DNA of 64,000 nucleotides from Ditylenchus dipsaci (Eukaryota > Nematoda > Chromadorea > Rhabditida > Anguinidae): contig SADC01001042.1 of assembly GCA_004194705.1 (NCBI GenBank), positions 1-64,000 on the forward strand. Reading direction: 5' to 3'. This document shows positions 1 through 11,690 of this stretch, one piece after another; within the stretch, counting starts at the first letter, position 1; each line of letters starts with the position of its first letter. The position numbers and the translations under genes are program-made. Under the pieces are notes generated by a model. The model was not told the DNA's origin. It did not search any database and worked only from the letters and a program-made list of their open reading frames with translations.

Positions 1-54
1 GGCGGCCTTTGGGCTTAGCACCTTTTCTAGTTATCAATGATAGGTAGGGTTGGC

Positions 55-195
55 CTCCCCCCCCCCCCGCTTTTTGGGGAGCAGGGGGGAGATTGGACTA
101 AAAAAATTTGCGGGGGGGAGAAGCGGGGGGGGGGGGGGGAGGAGGCGGGGGGGAGGACTGTGAGCGGGGGGCAGTGGCGGGGGGTGCGTGATGTA
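55..195. repeat. G/C homopolymer-rich low-complexity tract
   Basis: Runs of C (about 57-68) followed by long runs of G broken by A, between ordinary AT-rich flanks. Open frames through it give only Pro- or Gly-rich translations and are not genes. Such tracts are error-prone, so the exact run lengths should not be trusted. Confidence 0.7.
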
Positions 196-1059
196 ATTTA
201 CAAGCGTCGTGACCGAAAATTTTTGAAACAGCAAATCCAGAATGAATCTGAAGGCTTTTGAAACACTTTTGAAGTCAAAGCTACGATATTGTCAACCCTA
301 ATGATAGGTCTATATTTTAAATCGAGTTTTATTTTTTTAAAATTATTCAAAATTTTTATTAGATTTCTGTAAATGTCAATATGGTTTTGTAGCCTGGAAT
401 CTCAGCTTCCATAATGCATTTTTAAGGCCGACATATGTGTTCGGAAAATCGGGTGCAGGACGGCAGGCCCGGACGGCCCGCGGCCGGCCCGAGACCCTTT
501 TTGGTTGACTAACTGATTTCTAATTTTTTCTTTCGTCAAAAATTCTTTCGCCAACAATTGACAGGGAAGGATTTCATTTTAAGCTGATCGATTTAATTTT
601 TCAGTATATTGTCCATTTTTACTTTTTATGTAAGCTCTGTTTCCCAGCTTCAGTTTTTTGCTACTTTTTCACAAACGAATATTCCGATAGTATTCTCCGT
701 GTGTTCTTATATAGAACGTCTTTAGAACAAGCATCGATTGTTTTGGTAATGAAAAAACGTACATTTAAAAAATTATCCTCCATGTATGTCAGGCTTATAC
801 CATTTCCTGGCTCAAAACGAAAACGTTGCGGAGAGTTTTTAGGAATAAAATGCCCTTTAAGTCATATTTTTTGTAAGGATCTGCAAGTTTTGGCGCCAAA
901 TTTTTCATTACAACATATCTGATTTCTTCCTCTTTCGGCCTCAAAATACCAAAAGAGCCAATAAAGACAGTTAGAAGTGAAGTGCTTTGCATGTGTTGAC
1001 GGTATTTATGTGCCATTTTGCTAAGCATTTCGCCTTCATCTTTACCAACACTCTTTAAT
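196..1059. other. Gene-free stretch
   Basis: AT-rich sequence with no open frame that looks coding. The only feature is a short GC-rich patch at about 440-500 that is partly self-complementary. Nothing else can be supported. Confidence 0.5.
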
Positions 1060-2600
1060 TACGGTATAGCAACGACTCGGTACAACAAATGACTCAGGTA
1101 CATCCGACTCGGTACAAGTAGACTCGGTACAACCGACTCGGTACAATATGACTCGGTACAACGACTCGGTAACGTACGACTGGGTACAACGATCGGTACA
1201 ACTACGACTCGGTACAAACGACTCGGTAACAATTTTTACAAATTTTTATACCAAATTTAATTTTTTGTGCCAAATTTACTCTTTCTTGTACTATATCGAC
1301 TAAACTCACCCTCGAAAATTTGCACCACTCGTTTCTGGATATGGATTGAATGGAACGAAACAGTTATTTAAACAGTTAACTGCCTGGACATCTATTCACA
1401 TGAGGTCTCCAGATATATCCATCCACCTAAGGCGGTACCTCTGGGGACCGGCCTCAAGGTGCCGGATAAAGAGGTGCCAGATAACTGGAGTGCCGGATAA
1501 CCTAGGTTTGACTGTATTATTATACTACCTGGTTACTAATACCTTAGTAGCAGCATTAGGTGCCTAGGTACACTCCAGTACCACCTGGATACCCTACAGG
1601 ATACGGAACTACTCCAAAACTAGGGGTTTTACGACTCGGTAGGGTTTGTACGACAAATTACAATATTATTTTAGTATTATCAAGCCGTGTTCCGGAAACG
1701 ATTTTGCATAGGGTAAAAAAACCTTCCTTTAAGAAAAAAATGATGTTAACTAACACAAGAATTGGAACCTATAACCTCAAGATTATGTACGTTATGGAGA
1801 GTGAAGTTACCGCGGGTGAATTTTCTGGAGGGTAAATTCACCGCCGGGTGAATTTAGGGGAGAAAGAATTTACCGGAGATAATTACTGCTACCTGTCTGT
1901 ATAACAGCTTTAAGATAAGAACTGAGAATTAAACGTCTCGGAGGACGAAACAGCTGAAACTGGTCCCAGAGGGGAAGGATCTACAAAAGGAATTCTAGGT
2001 ACAAGGGAATCTCGATATAGCGGACCATAAACCCGGTCTCCAGGCAGAAACGAGACAGGTATCCTAATAGGATATACATGATATACGGATATATGCAAAT
2101 TTGTGCAAGAAATCAGATTTGGGACTAAAAATCAAGTCTTTGCGTGTTCCTAGTGTCTGAAATGAACGAAATATTAAAAAAAATCAGATTTGGGACTAAA
2201 ATCAGATTTGTAAGAACTCCTGGTGCCTAAAAATCAACTTTTTCTGATTAATCAACCTAAATGGCAGCCCTGGATATACATTCTAAATAAGTTAACGAGA
2301 TCATGATCCAGAAAAATTAGATACTAAAAGAAGTAAATTTGGTACAAATAATTAAATTTGGTATAAAAATTTGTAAAAATTGTACCGACTAGTTGTACCG
2401 AGTCGTAGGCTGTACCGACTCGTTGTACCCAGTCGTACGTTGTACCGAGTCGTTGTACCAGTCTACGTTGTACCGAGTCGTTGTACCGAGTCATACTTGT
2501 ACCGAGTCGGTGTTACCGAGTCGTACTTGTACCGAGTCGGTGTACCGAGTCATTTGTTGTACGAGTCGTAAGTCGTTCCTTAATTACATATTCTTCGTCT
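1060..2600. mobile_element. Foldback element with inverted minisatellite arms
   Basis: The left arm (about 1070-1235) is an array of a short unit close to GACTCGGTACAAC. The right arm (about 2378-2580) is an array of its reverse complement. Inside each array lies matching unique sequence: the motif ACAAATTTTTATACCAAATT at about 1236-1256 recurs inverted at about 2350-2372. The outer edges also match, with AATTA next to a CGAC motif on both sides. The centre encodes no recognisable transposase, so this is a non-autonomous foldback element. It contains an hAT-derived remnant. Confidence 0.7.
2100..2273 (-). mobile_element. Remnant related to the hAT element at 21589-24223
   Basis: The segment ending at about 2273 is the reverse complement of the left end of the complete hAT element at 21589: it shares TCTGATTAATCAACC and then a near-match to the terminal GGGAGCCCTG (here GGCAGCCCTG). 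The AAATCAGATTTGGGA repeats at 2114-2210 resemble the other, subterminal end of that element. It is a deletion derivative or fragment without coding capacity. Confidence 0.6.
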
Positions 2601-3129
2601 TCAGTTAAGTAAAGTTTAGCACCACTTTTTCCTGCATTATCACCGTATCCTTTCAGCGGTGAAGAAATGACATCTAAAATATTTTTTCAATGTTGTTGTT
2701 TTTAATAACAATCTTAGAAAATATTTATGTTTTATTTCTTTCTATACTTGCGTTACCGAGGTGAATAGACGCCTTCTTCATGCGCACCTAATTTAAGTGA
2801 CAGATAACACCGGTATTTTCCAGGCATGTTTGATAGTATTTTGATGCCATTTTGATACAAAGCCTCCAATTTTAAACTTCAAGGGACGAAATATTAATTT
2901 TTTATAAAACAAACTACAAACTCAATTGTTCTCCGCCGTCGAGAAGTCTTTCAATGAGTAATGAAAAATTACTAAAATTCGTAATTGGAACAATGGGACC
3001 ACTCATGAAATTTCCCCATAAAACCCTGATTTTCAAATTTAAGTTGCAAAATATTAAATATTTTTACAGTAAACCCACATCTTAATGCCAAAGGCCTGCG
3101 TCGTCGAAAGGGCTTTACAATAAGTACAA
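2600..3129. other. Gene-free stretch
   Basis: AT-rich sequence between two foldback structures. No coding sequence or RNA gene is visible. Confidence 0.4.
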
Positions 3130-3795
3130 ACTCGCCAAATAAAATAATTCTTAGAATAACTGGCACAACGGACCACTCAAAATAGCGACACATACGGCCG
3201 ACACAAATACAGATTTTAACAAATTTCCCTAACACTTTTAAGCCATGACAATTTTTTTGCCTAGTCTTTTTTTTCAAAAACTTTGTTTTGACAGCTCCAT
3301 TCAGCCCACTATAGTAGTTTTTTATATATAATGTGAAAAAGACAATTTTCGACGCTACTCGTTTTTACCCCTCCCAAAAAAGCTACTCGGTTTCACCCCT
3401 CCGAGTAATTTTTCAGGGTACCCAAAAACATATTTTTTTAAAAAAAGCTGGAATTAGTAATGGTTTGGCCTGAGTCTAAGCCTAAGGGCCAAAGACTAAA
3501 CCAAGCATAAGAGCTGAGCCTAAAAATTGTTGGGGGGAGTAAACCGAGTAGCGGTTTTTGGGAGGGGTAGAACGAGTAGCGCCCAATTTTCGCTTGATCT
3601 CCCGTGTGGTTTTGGTACTGCTCTGTAGATTGCCCAAACCACAGCAGGGAACAAGTTAAAATCATGTTTATCACATTATATACCGAAAAATTGCTATAGC
3701 GAGCTTAATCGATCTGTTCAAACAGATTTTAAAAGCGGCCTATGTGAAAATTTATCACGGCTTAAAAGTGTTAGGAAAATTTTTCACGCCTATAC
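3130..3795. mobile_element. Nested inverted-repeat element
   Basis: The outer arms pair loosely: CCCTAACACTTTTAAGCC at about 3226-3243 recurs inverted at about 3760-3775. Inside lies a tighter hairpin: about 3345-3400 (CGCTACTCG, ACCCCTCCCAAAAA, CTACTCGGTTT in order) is repeated inverted at about 3534-3585. It is interpreted as one MITE inserted into another. No coding sequence is seen. Confidence 0.55.
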
Positions 3796-3915
3796 TATAT
3801 TGAATACAGGATTTGAAAGAAAACTAGAAAAAAAGAAGAAAATGATGTCTAAAGTTTATTTTACACGTATGAACACATTAAAATTTGATTTTTTTTTAAA
3901 TTGTTCTATTTTATA

Positions 3916-4051
3916 CAGTCAAAACTCGATATAGTGTACACCTGGATACCGGCTTCAGGTGTACACTATATCCAGTGTTTTTTCTAGTCATTTAATTAAC
4001 CGCTGGCCAAAATGACTGAATCCAGGTGCACACTATATCGAGCTTTGACTG
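3916..4051. mobile_element. Short MITE with TA target duplication (CAGTCAAA..CTCGATATAG family)
   Basis: Termini read CAGTCAAAACTCGATATAG on the left and its near reverse complement, CTATATCGAGCTTTGACTG, on the right. TA flanks both sides (3914-3915 and 4052-4053). Size, TIRs and the TA duplication fit a non-autonomous element of the Tc1/mariner/pogo superfamily. Related termini recur at 8520, 46569 and 58393, and singly near 53165. Confidence 0.7.
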
Positions 4052-4059
4052 TATTGAAT

Positions 4060-5028
4060 TTGTTTTTGAATTTTTTCGATACTACCTAAATATGGTTTTT
4101 TGGCGTTAGTAGCAAATATTCCAACTGACAAATGTTGTTTAATTTTTTTGATCATTACTGTACATCAAAACGAAACATATAAAAAATGCACTTACAAGCA
4201 GTTTATCATTATCAATTCGCTGATGGTTTCTTATTCCACGAAAAGTATATGGCTCATATGATGTGAACTCAAGGTCGCTAAAATCACAAAAATTTAATGT
4301 GTTGTATATTTGTTTTTACTTTACTAAAAACTAAAAAAAACATAGGTGATTTTTTCAAGTTAAAACACTTAATCTGTAAGAACAGACCACCTGGTTGGTG
4401 GTCTGCCCATGCCAGGTTCGCCCATGCCCACTACTTTTTTATCTATCTTGTACAAGCTCATGATCTGTCCTTGTTTAGGTTCTTTTCGGTTGAAAAGAAA
4501 CCAAAACTTCGAATTTTTCAATATTATCACTTCGAATTTTGGCAAAGTTTATTCTAAAAAGCTGTGCTCATTGGTAAAGCTGGTGTAAGTCATATTTATT
4601 CGTGAATCGAGTTTAAGCGTATTCTATGTAATTTGAAGTTTCCGAGTTTTTCATAAATTAAATGATTTTTTAATTTTTTTCCACCAAAGTTGGTTCTTCG
4701 CCTTAGAAGACCAAGGGATACCACATTGCATGCAGGTACCTTAGCATTTTCGATCACTAATAGTTCGACAGCCTCCGATAACCCGACACCCCAAAATGAT
4801 AGTTTTATCTTCACCGTATTGATTTATAATAAAATTTGAATAATTTATTATGCAGCTGCAAAATAGACAAAAATAATGATCCGCGAGGGGCTGACCACGA
4901 TTTTGTTGTCAAAATTCAGATATTCATTGCTGAAATAATACTGATACATGGCCACACTAAAAAATGATGTCTTTTCGCTCTACAGGTTTTTGTTACAAAA
5001 TCGCGTTCTATATTGATTAAACCCTGGT
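4060..5028. other. Gene-free stretch
   Basis: AT-rich. Contains a small hairpin at about 4384-4409 (AGACCACC paired with GGTGGTCT). Open frames of 72-86 codons here have no recognisable domain or splice support. Confidence 0.4.
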
Positions 5029-5214
5029 CCCAGTGAGAGGTCGAAGTCGAAATAAAGTGCTGCCTAGAAATTGTTAATTTATTTGTCCCAATGCAAATCT
5101 GATATAGGAAAACCCTTAAACCATATACTAATTATGGGTGGTGTACTATATCAGATTTGCACTTGGACTAGGCACCACTTTATTTCGATTTCAACCTCTC
5201 ACTGTGACCAAAAG
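5029..5214. repeat. Inverted repeat (MITE-like hairpin)
   Basis: A left arm of about 80 nt from 5029 pairs with a right arm ending at about 5214. Shared blocks are CAGTGAGAGGT with AACCTCTCACTG, CTTTATTTCGA, and CAAATCTGATATAG. The loop is about 30 nt. No terminal duplication was recognised. Confidence 0.6.
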
Positions 5215-5370
5215 GTAATAATAAAAAATTTAAATGCGCAAACGAAAAATTCAAAAAGATTTAAAAAAAAAATAGCGTGGTCCCGCTCGAATTCAACTTT
5301 CTCAAACTGATGTGCTTATTATATTTCACTATAAAACAAGACTCACTCTTTTTTTCTGTGCTTTCCAAAA

Positions 5371-5697
5371 TTAGGTCATAATAGTCGTGGTGGTTTTGCT
5401 TTTTGAATAAATATTCTTTTCCACCCACATTCTTGACCAAAAATCTGTATCGCCGGTGGTAGTATGTTTTAATAAGATGTCCTTATCCTTATCACCTATT
5501 TTAATTTTGTGTGTTACTTCATCTTCTTTATCAAGGCTCAGTGGTCTATTGCTGCGCTTGAAAGCATCATGAATGCGTGTTCTTATATCTATTTCTGCAA
5601 TTTCTTTGCTATCTGATCTTTTTAAAGACCTTCCAGATAAAGGAGTAATCAAAAGAATATTAAGCAATAATAGTGAGAGCAGCCATTTTGTTAGCAT
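5371..5697 (-). CDS. Small secreted protein, candidate effector
   Basis: From the ATG at 5697 this reads 108 residues. It starts with a classic signal peptide: MLTKW followed by a Leu-rich core, with a likely cleavage site near LITPLSG. The mature part is about 85 residues, charged, without cysteines, beginning RSLKRSDSK and ending in a Thr-rich tail before TAA at 5371. In-frame ATGs exist upstream at 5763 and 5820, but they would bury the hydrophobic core inside the protein, so 5697 was chosen. A TATA-like motif lies about 145 nt upstream. No family is recognised. It is unspliced as read; an upstream exon is possible because TTTTTCTAG precedes the 5763 ATG. Secretion is inferred from the N-terminus only. 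Confidence 0.5.
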   Translation of the reverse strand: MLTKWLLSLLLLNILLITPLSGRSLKRSDSKEIAEIDIRTRIHDAFKRSNRPLSLDKEDEVTHKIKIGDKDKDILLKHTTTGDTDFWSRMWVEKNIYSKSKTTTTIMT

Positions 5698-5842
5698 TTT
5701 ATGTTGTTGGTAAAAACAAGTTTTTCTCAGTGCTTTGTGAGAACTACCAGTTTTAAAGTCCATAGATTCTAGAAAAATGAGTAAAATGTCAGAATAACAA
5801 AAAAATAAATCTAAATTCATGTTAAATAAAAAATCCAAATAT

Positions 5843-5852
5843 ACTTTTATAG
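5843..5852 (-). promoter_or_regulatory. TATA-box-like motif upstream of the small secreted protein
   Basis: The minus strand reads CTATAAAAGT, nine of ten matches to STATAWAARS. That motif has been linked to gland-cell effector genes in the pinewood nematode Bursaphelenchus xylophilus. It is on the coding strand upstream of the 5697 start. TATA-like strings are common in AT-rich DNA, so the call is tentative. Confidence 0.35.
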
Positions 5853-5859
5853 TACAACT

Positions 5860-6765
5860 TTTTTTTCGTTTTATAGCGCAACTTTTTTTCCATCAAATAA
5901 TAAATAAAAGTTGCCGACATAATTTTAGATAAGTAAACATTCAGCTCTTAAAACTTGTGAGCTCATTTCGAGAAGTTGAATTTTTTTATCACTTTCAACG
6001 ATTCAAACTCAAATTCATTGTACAGAGCTTTAACAACATACTTAAACTATGCTGTAGCGCTGTTCAAGAGTTACAAATAATACATTTTGCGAATTTAGTT
6101 GTTGAGTGACAGACTTTTCAGAAAACTTAAACTCTTATCTTCTTACTTCTCATCTCTTTAACGGTAAATCTCTATATAGTATTTGGGTCGGGGGTGTGTC
6201 TTACGCTAAATGACAAAATGTTGGTCACAAGCAAAATTTTGCTTCAAAATCCATATTTTTAGACGCTCTTTTTTTAACGATAGCTAAAACGCTGAAATTT
6301 ATACCAAAATTGAGAGCGAGCTATTTGGCCGACAGGATTTTGGGATAGTGGCGTTTGAAGTTTGTCCAAAATTTAAAATTTGTCTTGGCGGGAAGTTTGA
6401 AAATTTGTTAAAATTCAAATTATTTGTCTTGACAGGATCAGTGTTTTTCGGCGCAAGTTCGATGAACTTTAAAATCAACACAATCATTGTAATGAGAATC
6501 AAATTCTTAAATTTCCGCGAAATAATATTTGTCTCGCCTCGGAAACTATTTTTTGACGTTGGTCCCGCCGGTGTCAATCATTTTTTATTCGCCGTATAAG
6601 ATGGTCTAAGGGTATTTTTTCGTGGTGAGCATGAATATGTTGTCCAAGTATTATTATTACGTCGCTATTTTTGTGTTTTATGAGAAATCGCTGTCGACTT
6701 GCTTCTTTTGTGTGCTGTTTTGCTAGATTGCGATTGATTTATTGTTTTTCAGCTATTTGATGCAA
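5860..6765. other. Gene-free stretch
   Basis: AT-rich intergenic DNA. Overlapping open frames of 83-92 codons on both strands at about 6299-6599 have no domain or splice context. Confidence 0.4.
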
Positions 6766-6874
6766 TTGTAGGCAAACACGCCAATTAATTTCGAGATCGT
6801 ATTGATCGAATTTTAGGCGAATACGCTAATTAATTTTGTGATCGTATTGATCAAATTGTAGGCGAATCCGTCGG
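6766..6874. repeat. Tandem repeat, 45-bp unit, about 2.4 copies
   Basis: Two successive 45-nt units start at 6766 and 6811 (TTGTAGGC...ATCGTATTGATC). A partial third starts at 6856. Copies differ at only a few positions. Confidence 0.7.
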
Positions 6875-7001
6875 AACAATATTCGTTGATAACAGTTTTT
6901 CCGTCGGCATACTGCCATCAGCATGTCCTTGGCATGTATCACCTCTCATACCTTGGCTCTGTCGTATTTGATCAATCTTTAAATTTTCCAACAAATTTAA
7001 G

Positions 7002-7121
7002 ATGTCGAGCTATAAAAAGAAGAAAGAGCAAGCAGAGCGCAAGAAGAAGTCACGCGAGCTGGACCGCGCAGCATATGCCGGGCGAGAGCTGGGAGTTTAT
7101 CAAGGTTGCTGTCCGACCTGA
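7002..7121 (+). CDS. Possible short Lys/Arg-rich exon
   Basis: An ATG directly after the splice-like AATTTAAG opens a 39-codon frame rich in Lys, Arg and Glu (MSSYKKKKEQAERKKKSREL). The stretch 7000-7260 has clearly higher GC than its surroundings, as exons here do. The frame may continue through a donor near 7094 instead of ending at TGA 7119-7121. No family is recognised, and it could be a fragment of a degraded gene or transposon. Confidence 0.25.
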   Translation: MSSYKKKKEQAERKKKSRELDRAAYAGRELGVYQGCCPT

Positions 7122-7429
7122 CAGCAAAAAAAAGTAAAAAATATTGTATGAAAAGAAGTTTTGCTTGACAGCGAAACTGATTAACGGGGCAAATATGTCC
7201 ATAAAAAGTGCCACAAAGGCGCTGATGAGCCGCTCAATGCCACCTCCTCGCGGTGCGGTCTGGACAACTATTCATTTTTCAAATAGGCTAACGGCATTTT
7301 CTTTAAAAATGTTCAGTTTGAATGATTAACTATCGGTTGCAGGCGCCGTTAGGTGCCAACCAACCTAGTGTTCTAATATTGTCACCGAACACTTTTAAAC
7401 TTAGAACACCCTTAAACTGAGCATTTAAA

Positions 7430-8512
7430 AGAGAAGTTCTGTAATTTTGTAGTTTGGTCGGACCCCTCAAAAATAGGAAATTGAATGTTTGGGCTCAAAT
7501 GAAAGCCTACGATGTGCTGAGTACGATAACACCAAATTCGACCACTTTTTTAACTAATTTGACGAGCTGTGGCCTGCCGAAGTCTGGTACTCAGAAAACC
7601 CAGTACATTTCTTAAAACATTTTATACTTAGTGAAAATATGATGACGTACGCTCGTTCAAAACTCCATTCGACGCAGAATGAGCTGTTCTTTCTAATGAG
7701 TACAAAAAATTTCATAGTCTGCAATAAATTTTGGCGTAAAAAGTGTGTTTTTTTCAAAAAGTCGGCATTTTTCGAACACCAATTTTCGGCGAAAAAACCG
7801 CTATAAAAATCAGAAATCAGAGTGTACCCTCCTAAATTTCAGTGCATTCAAAAAATGCATTTCATAAGGCATCTTTCTGGCAAAAAAAACCCCGAAAACA
7901 ATTGGGAGAGGTGAGACGAAAAAAGCTTTTGAAGTTGACAGGTCGTCACTAACTCTTTTCAGTTTTTGACGTAAAAAGTTTTTTGTATCAGGAAAACCCG
8001 AAATTCACCGGATTCATGATCAGCGTATCTGATTTGCTTCTACAACCACTTTCAAAGTGTACTTTGAATGTCATATTTCAAATTCCTCTCAGGACAATAA
8101 ATATTTTAATTACTAATACTTGGGTTGTTTAAGAGTTTATTGTTCTGAGAAAAATTTGAAATATGACATTCAAAGTACACTTCTAAGAGTGGTTTTAGAA
8201 GGAAATCAGATACGCTGATCATGAATCCGGTGTCAGAATTCCAGGGTTTCCTAGTAGAAAAAAATTTTACGTCAAAAACTGAAAAGAGTTAGTGATGACT
8301 AGCAAAAAAAATGTACTGGTTTTCTGAGTACCAAACTTCGGGAAGCCACAGCTCGGCAAATTATTGAGAAAAAGTGGTCGAATTTGGTGTTTTCGTACTC
8401 AGCACATCGTAGGCTTTCATTTGAGCCCAAACAATCAATTTACCATTTTCGAGGGGTCGAGGTGGCCTTGACGAAACTACAAAATTACAGAACTTCTCTT
8501 TTAAATTAGTTT
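7430..8512. mobile_element. 1.1-kb foldback element
   Basis: Outer arms match in inverted orientation: GAGAAGTTCTGTAATTTTG at about 7432 against CAAAATTACAGAACTTCTC at about 8480. Further matched blocks are CAAATGAAAGCCTACGATG and CACCAAATTCGACCAC. Inner arms (about 7960-8110 and 8130-8300) also pair and carry the motif CCGGATTCATGATCAGCG. The left arm has about 290 nt with no partner on the right. No transposase frame is seen. Confidence 0.75.
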
Positions 8513-8519
8513 CATAATA

Positions 8520-8745
8520 CAGTCAACCCTCGATTTAACGGCCCCCACCTCAAGTTCGTTCCCACCTAGGGCACGACCCTTTTTTACCCTGATTTTCGAA
8601 TTGTTTTGCGAGCTGTCTTCGGCTAGTCCAGTCCCAAAATATAGTGAAGATTCCGAAATGATTTTGCTGAAAAGATCCGCGGGTACTCAATTTAACGGCC
8701 CTCTAATTTTAAATTAGAGTGACGTTAAATCGAGGGTTGACTTCA
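8520..8745. mobile_element. MITE of the CAGTCAA..CTCGAT family
   Basis: Begins CAGTCAACCCTCGATTTAAC after a TA and ends with GTTAAATCGAGGGTTGACT. The right-hand TA is not intact (TTCA follows). It directly abuts the foldback element on its left. Confidence 0.6.
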
Positions 8746-8944
8746 CTTTTATTCAAAGATCCATTTCAAATTATTCTTAATGGTTTAAAAACAGTTATAC
8801 AAAAAAACTAAAATTATTTATAAGTTTTAGATCAGGGCATCTAAATTAACTCTTTAAAAAGATTTGTATTTTTTTGGGACCCAAAATCTTTTTTATTTCA
8901 GGATTTTACGTCGAAATCTTTTTTTTCGGTGCTCGAAATCAATA

Positions 8945-9017
8945 ACACTACGTGTCCAATGACGTGGAAAAGTGTGACTGCGACTGCGACTTTTCCGCGT
9001 CATTGGACACGTAGTGT
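8945..9017. repeat. Near-perfect short hairpin
   Basis: Two 29-nt arms (8945-8973 and 8989-9017) pair with one mismatch around a 15-nt loop containing a GACTGC repeat. The arms include ACACTACGTGTCCAATGACG. It is more GC-rich than its surroundings. It could be a MITE end-pair or a structured transcript; there is no evidence for either. Confidence 0.7.
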
Positions 9018-11374
9018 AAGAAATTGATAAAATGTCATTTTTCGACAAAAACGACCAAATTGTATTTTTTCTTTGGCTAAATGTACTTTTTTCTAAATTT
9101 TGAGTTCTTAACCCTGTTTTAGATAAAGGCTATGAAAAAAAACGGAGTAAATATTAGGATTAGAGGGTTATAATCAGTGTTTATAAGTGGTGGCGCCAGC
9201 TAACAGCGTCACACCCGCGCTGTGAGCTGGTGCCGGATTTTTTTCAAAGTTGGCGCCATAACTCCTCGCCTTAATTCTAAATTTTACAATACTGGTTATA
9301 AATCGAAAACGTTCCATGAAAAAACACTAATTTGAATAACAAAAATTCGTTTAATATTGCCTTTGCAAAAATAAAAAATGAAAAAATTCTCAATAAAATT
9401 ACAAAATTAAGAGTAGATAAGCAAAGCGCAATAACAAAACTGAAGGCGTTTTTCTGAATAAATAGTGAAATAGTCAACAAACAGGTTATTTGAAATTCAG
9501 AAATCATCAGCTTGGAAACCGCGTGTATTGGATGTTGCACGCCTCTTGCGCAGTTGTGGTAGGACTCTTGGTGCATGCTCTGTTTCTATAATTCTCTCGT
9601 CTTTTTTGAGCCAACAGCTTGGTGTGCACCGAAGAACAAGGCATGATGTCTTTGCAAGCACTACATTTTAAGAGACGTTAGAGAATCAAAAAAAATCAAG
9701 TTCCCCTACCTCGCTAAGGACGTCAAAGCAAGAACAGCGCTAAAATAAAGACCACGCAGAAAAATCATCCAGAAATCATGTGCATAGTTATATAAGCATT
9801 TATTTTTAATTAAAATTTTTTTGTGAATTTTTTCCTAGTTATGCATGAAACACAATTTCCTATGAGTGACGCAAATATTCAGCATCATGACATTAGCTAA
9901 TTAGCAAAAACTGAATCTGTATGTATTCGTAGTACCCTAAAAAGTATTGCCTTGTCACTTCTATGGTTTGAAAACATTTGAACGCTTTACTGCTCACGGC
10001 CTTTAACAGAAGTCGAAAATGGGCAGTAGGTAACTTCTAAAAGTTCAAATAAGTTTTGTGGGAAAGTAAAAAGCTTTTTAAATTTGACTAGAAACAAGCG
10101 TTCTAGACTTCATTTTTAAACATTTTTCAAAAATCTGACTGTTCGAAAATTCTTCTAATTCAGATAAAAGAAGAGATTCTCAGGGTTTGTTTGCTACATA
10201 AAACGTCTCAAAAATGCGAGTTTTCACAATTCTTGGCGAGAAAATTATTTCCTTCATTTCGGCATATATTTGACCTAAAGGTTGAACTTTCGTCTCACCT
10301 ATATTCGGGATTTTATAGAAAAAGTTGAAAATCTGATATTTATGACCTAAGTCCACTTTTCAATTTCACGTTGTCAAAACGTGTCAGACGGTGGAGTTGA
10401 ACTCGCCGAATTTCAAGGAAAATAGCCTTTTCTAGTGTTTATGCCACCAAACACAACGCTTCACCCACTCCGCCATGAAATCCAAATGGAAGTCACTTAC
10501 TGCCCATTTTTCGCTGTTTTGAAAGGCCGTGCTGCTGAAACACTAACATGCTTGAATGACTATGTTTTTGAGCGCAGCGATATCTCCAGTACTTAAATGG
10601 CATGGGAAAGTTCTCTTTGAAATTGTACTCTTTGTAGTCTTCAAAATAATTCAAAAGAGTGTATTGAGAGAAGAAAGATAATTGTCCATGCCAATTAAAA
10701 TTTTAACACTCTGACTCTGGTGCGTGATTTTGTGATTCCTGGCTCAGAATTTCAAGCTGAACACCATCGTGTTTTCGGTTTTAGAATTTTTGCTGGATAC
10801 CTTTGAAAGTTTCAAGTCTTTTATTTTTGTATTGGCACGAAAGTACGAAATTGACAGTAACTAATACTTAATACTTTATAACCTGTATTATGTATCTTGT
10901 AGAGCAGAAGCAAGGCTAAACCATAAACCTTTTAGATTTTTTAAAACTAAGTATTTCCGTGTCTATTCAGGCGTCAATAATTACGAATATACGTGGTTTC
11001 CCTTTAACGAAAATTAAATTTCGAGGTGTGCATTCTATACTCTAACCAAAGACCATGATACCCTCCCTATCATGGTTTTCGGTAACTTAGGGGGTCCTGA
11101 TTTTCGGGTTTAAGACATGAGGGACTATCGGATGAGATTCTTTACTTCCACTATAAATGTGTAAGTTTGGTTTAAAAAAATGGCCCTTTGTGATATTGAT
11201 CCCTAGCTTACACCAAAAAGGTTCCTTTGTAAATGGAAACCTGCGAGGGGAAATAAGTTTAGTAAGGTGGTGATAGCATTGGCAATGCGCCTTTTTCAGA
11301 AAGAATTCGCCACCGGCAAGTGATTTTGTTTTAGGAACACCACTGCATACTATTAAAAGTGCGTAACATTCTCA
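9018..11374. other. Gene-free stretch
   Basis: About 2.4 kb without a convincing exon. The one minus-strand frame of 99 codons (9277-9576) is hydrophobic but has no splice or domain support. A short imperfect hairpin lies near 9192-9232. Confidence 0.4.
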
Positions 11375-11690
11375 ACTCTGTAAGATAGCTTACTTTTTAA
11401 GCTATCATTAGCCCTCACTGCGGTGCACACTGTCAAATTTCGGAAATTCGACACCGGATTTGTGCTCAGCATGGCTAAACGTTTAAGCTGCTAGAAAAAG
11501 TTTAAATAAGTTTTGTCTAGAGAAGAATTTGAAATTTGGCATCAAAGTATTTATTTTAAGAGCAGTTTTTAAATAAATCGACCACGCTGAACACGAATCC
11601 AGTGTGAAATTTTCTAATCCGACAGTGTGCATCGCAGTGAGGGCAAATAATAGCTCAAAAAAGTGACCTACCTTACAAAGGCACAACTTA
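11375..11690. mobile_element. Hairpin element of the foldback family
   Basis: The left arm at about 11380-11480 pairs with the right arm at about 11580-11690: CCCTCACTGC plus GTGCACACTGTC against its inverted copy. The inner part carries ACCGGATTTGTGCTCAGCAT, inverted as CGCTGAACACGAATCCAGTG. This motif is shared with elements at 7430, 21105 and 36270. Confidence 0.6.

Noticed and set aside
37..261. Overlapping frames through the G-rich tract on both strands
   Set aside because: Gly/Arg and Pro translations arise from homopolymer runs; no gene context.
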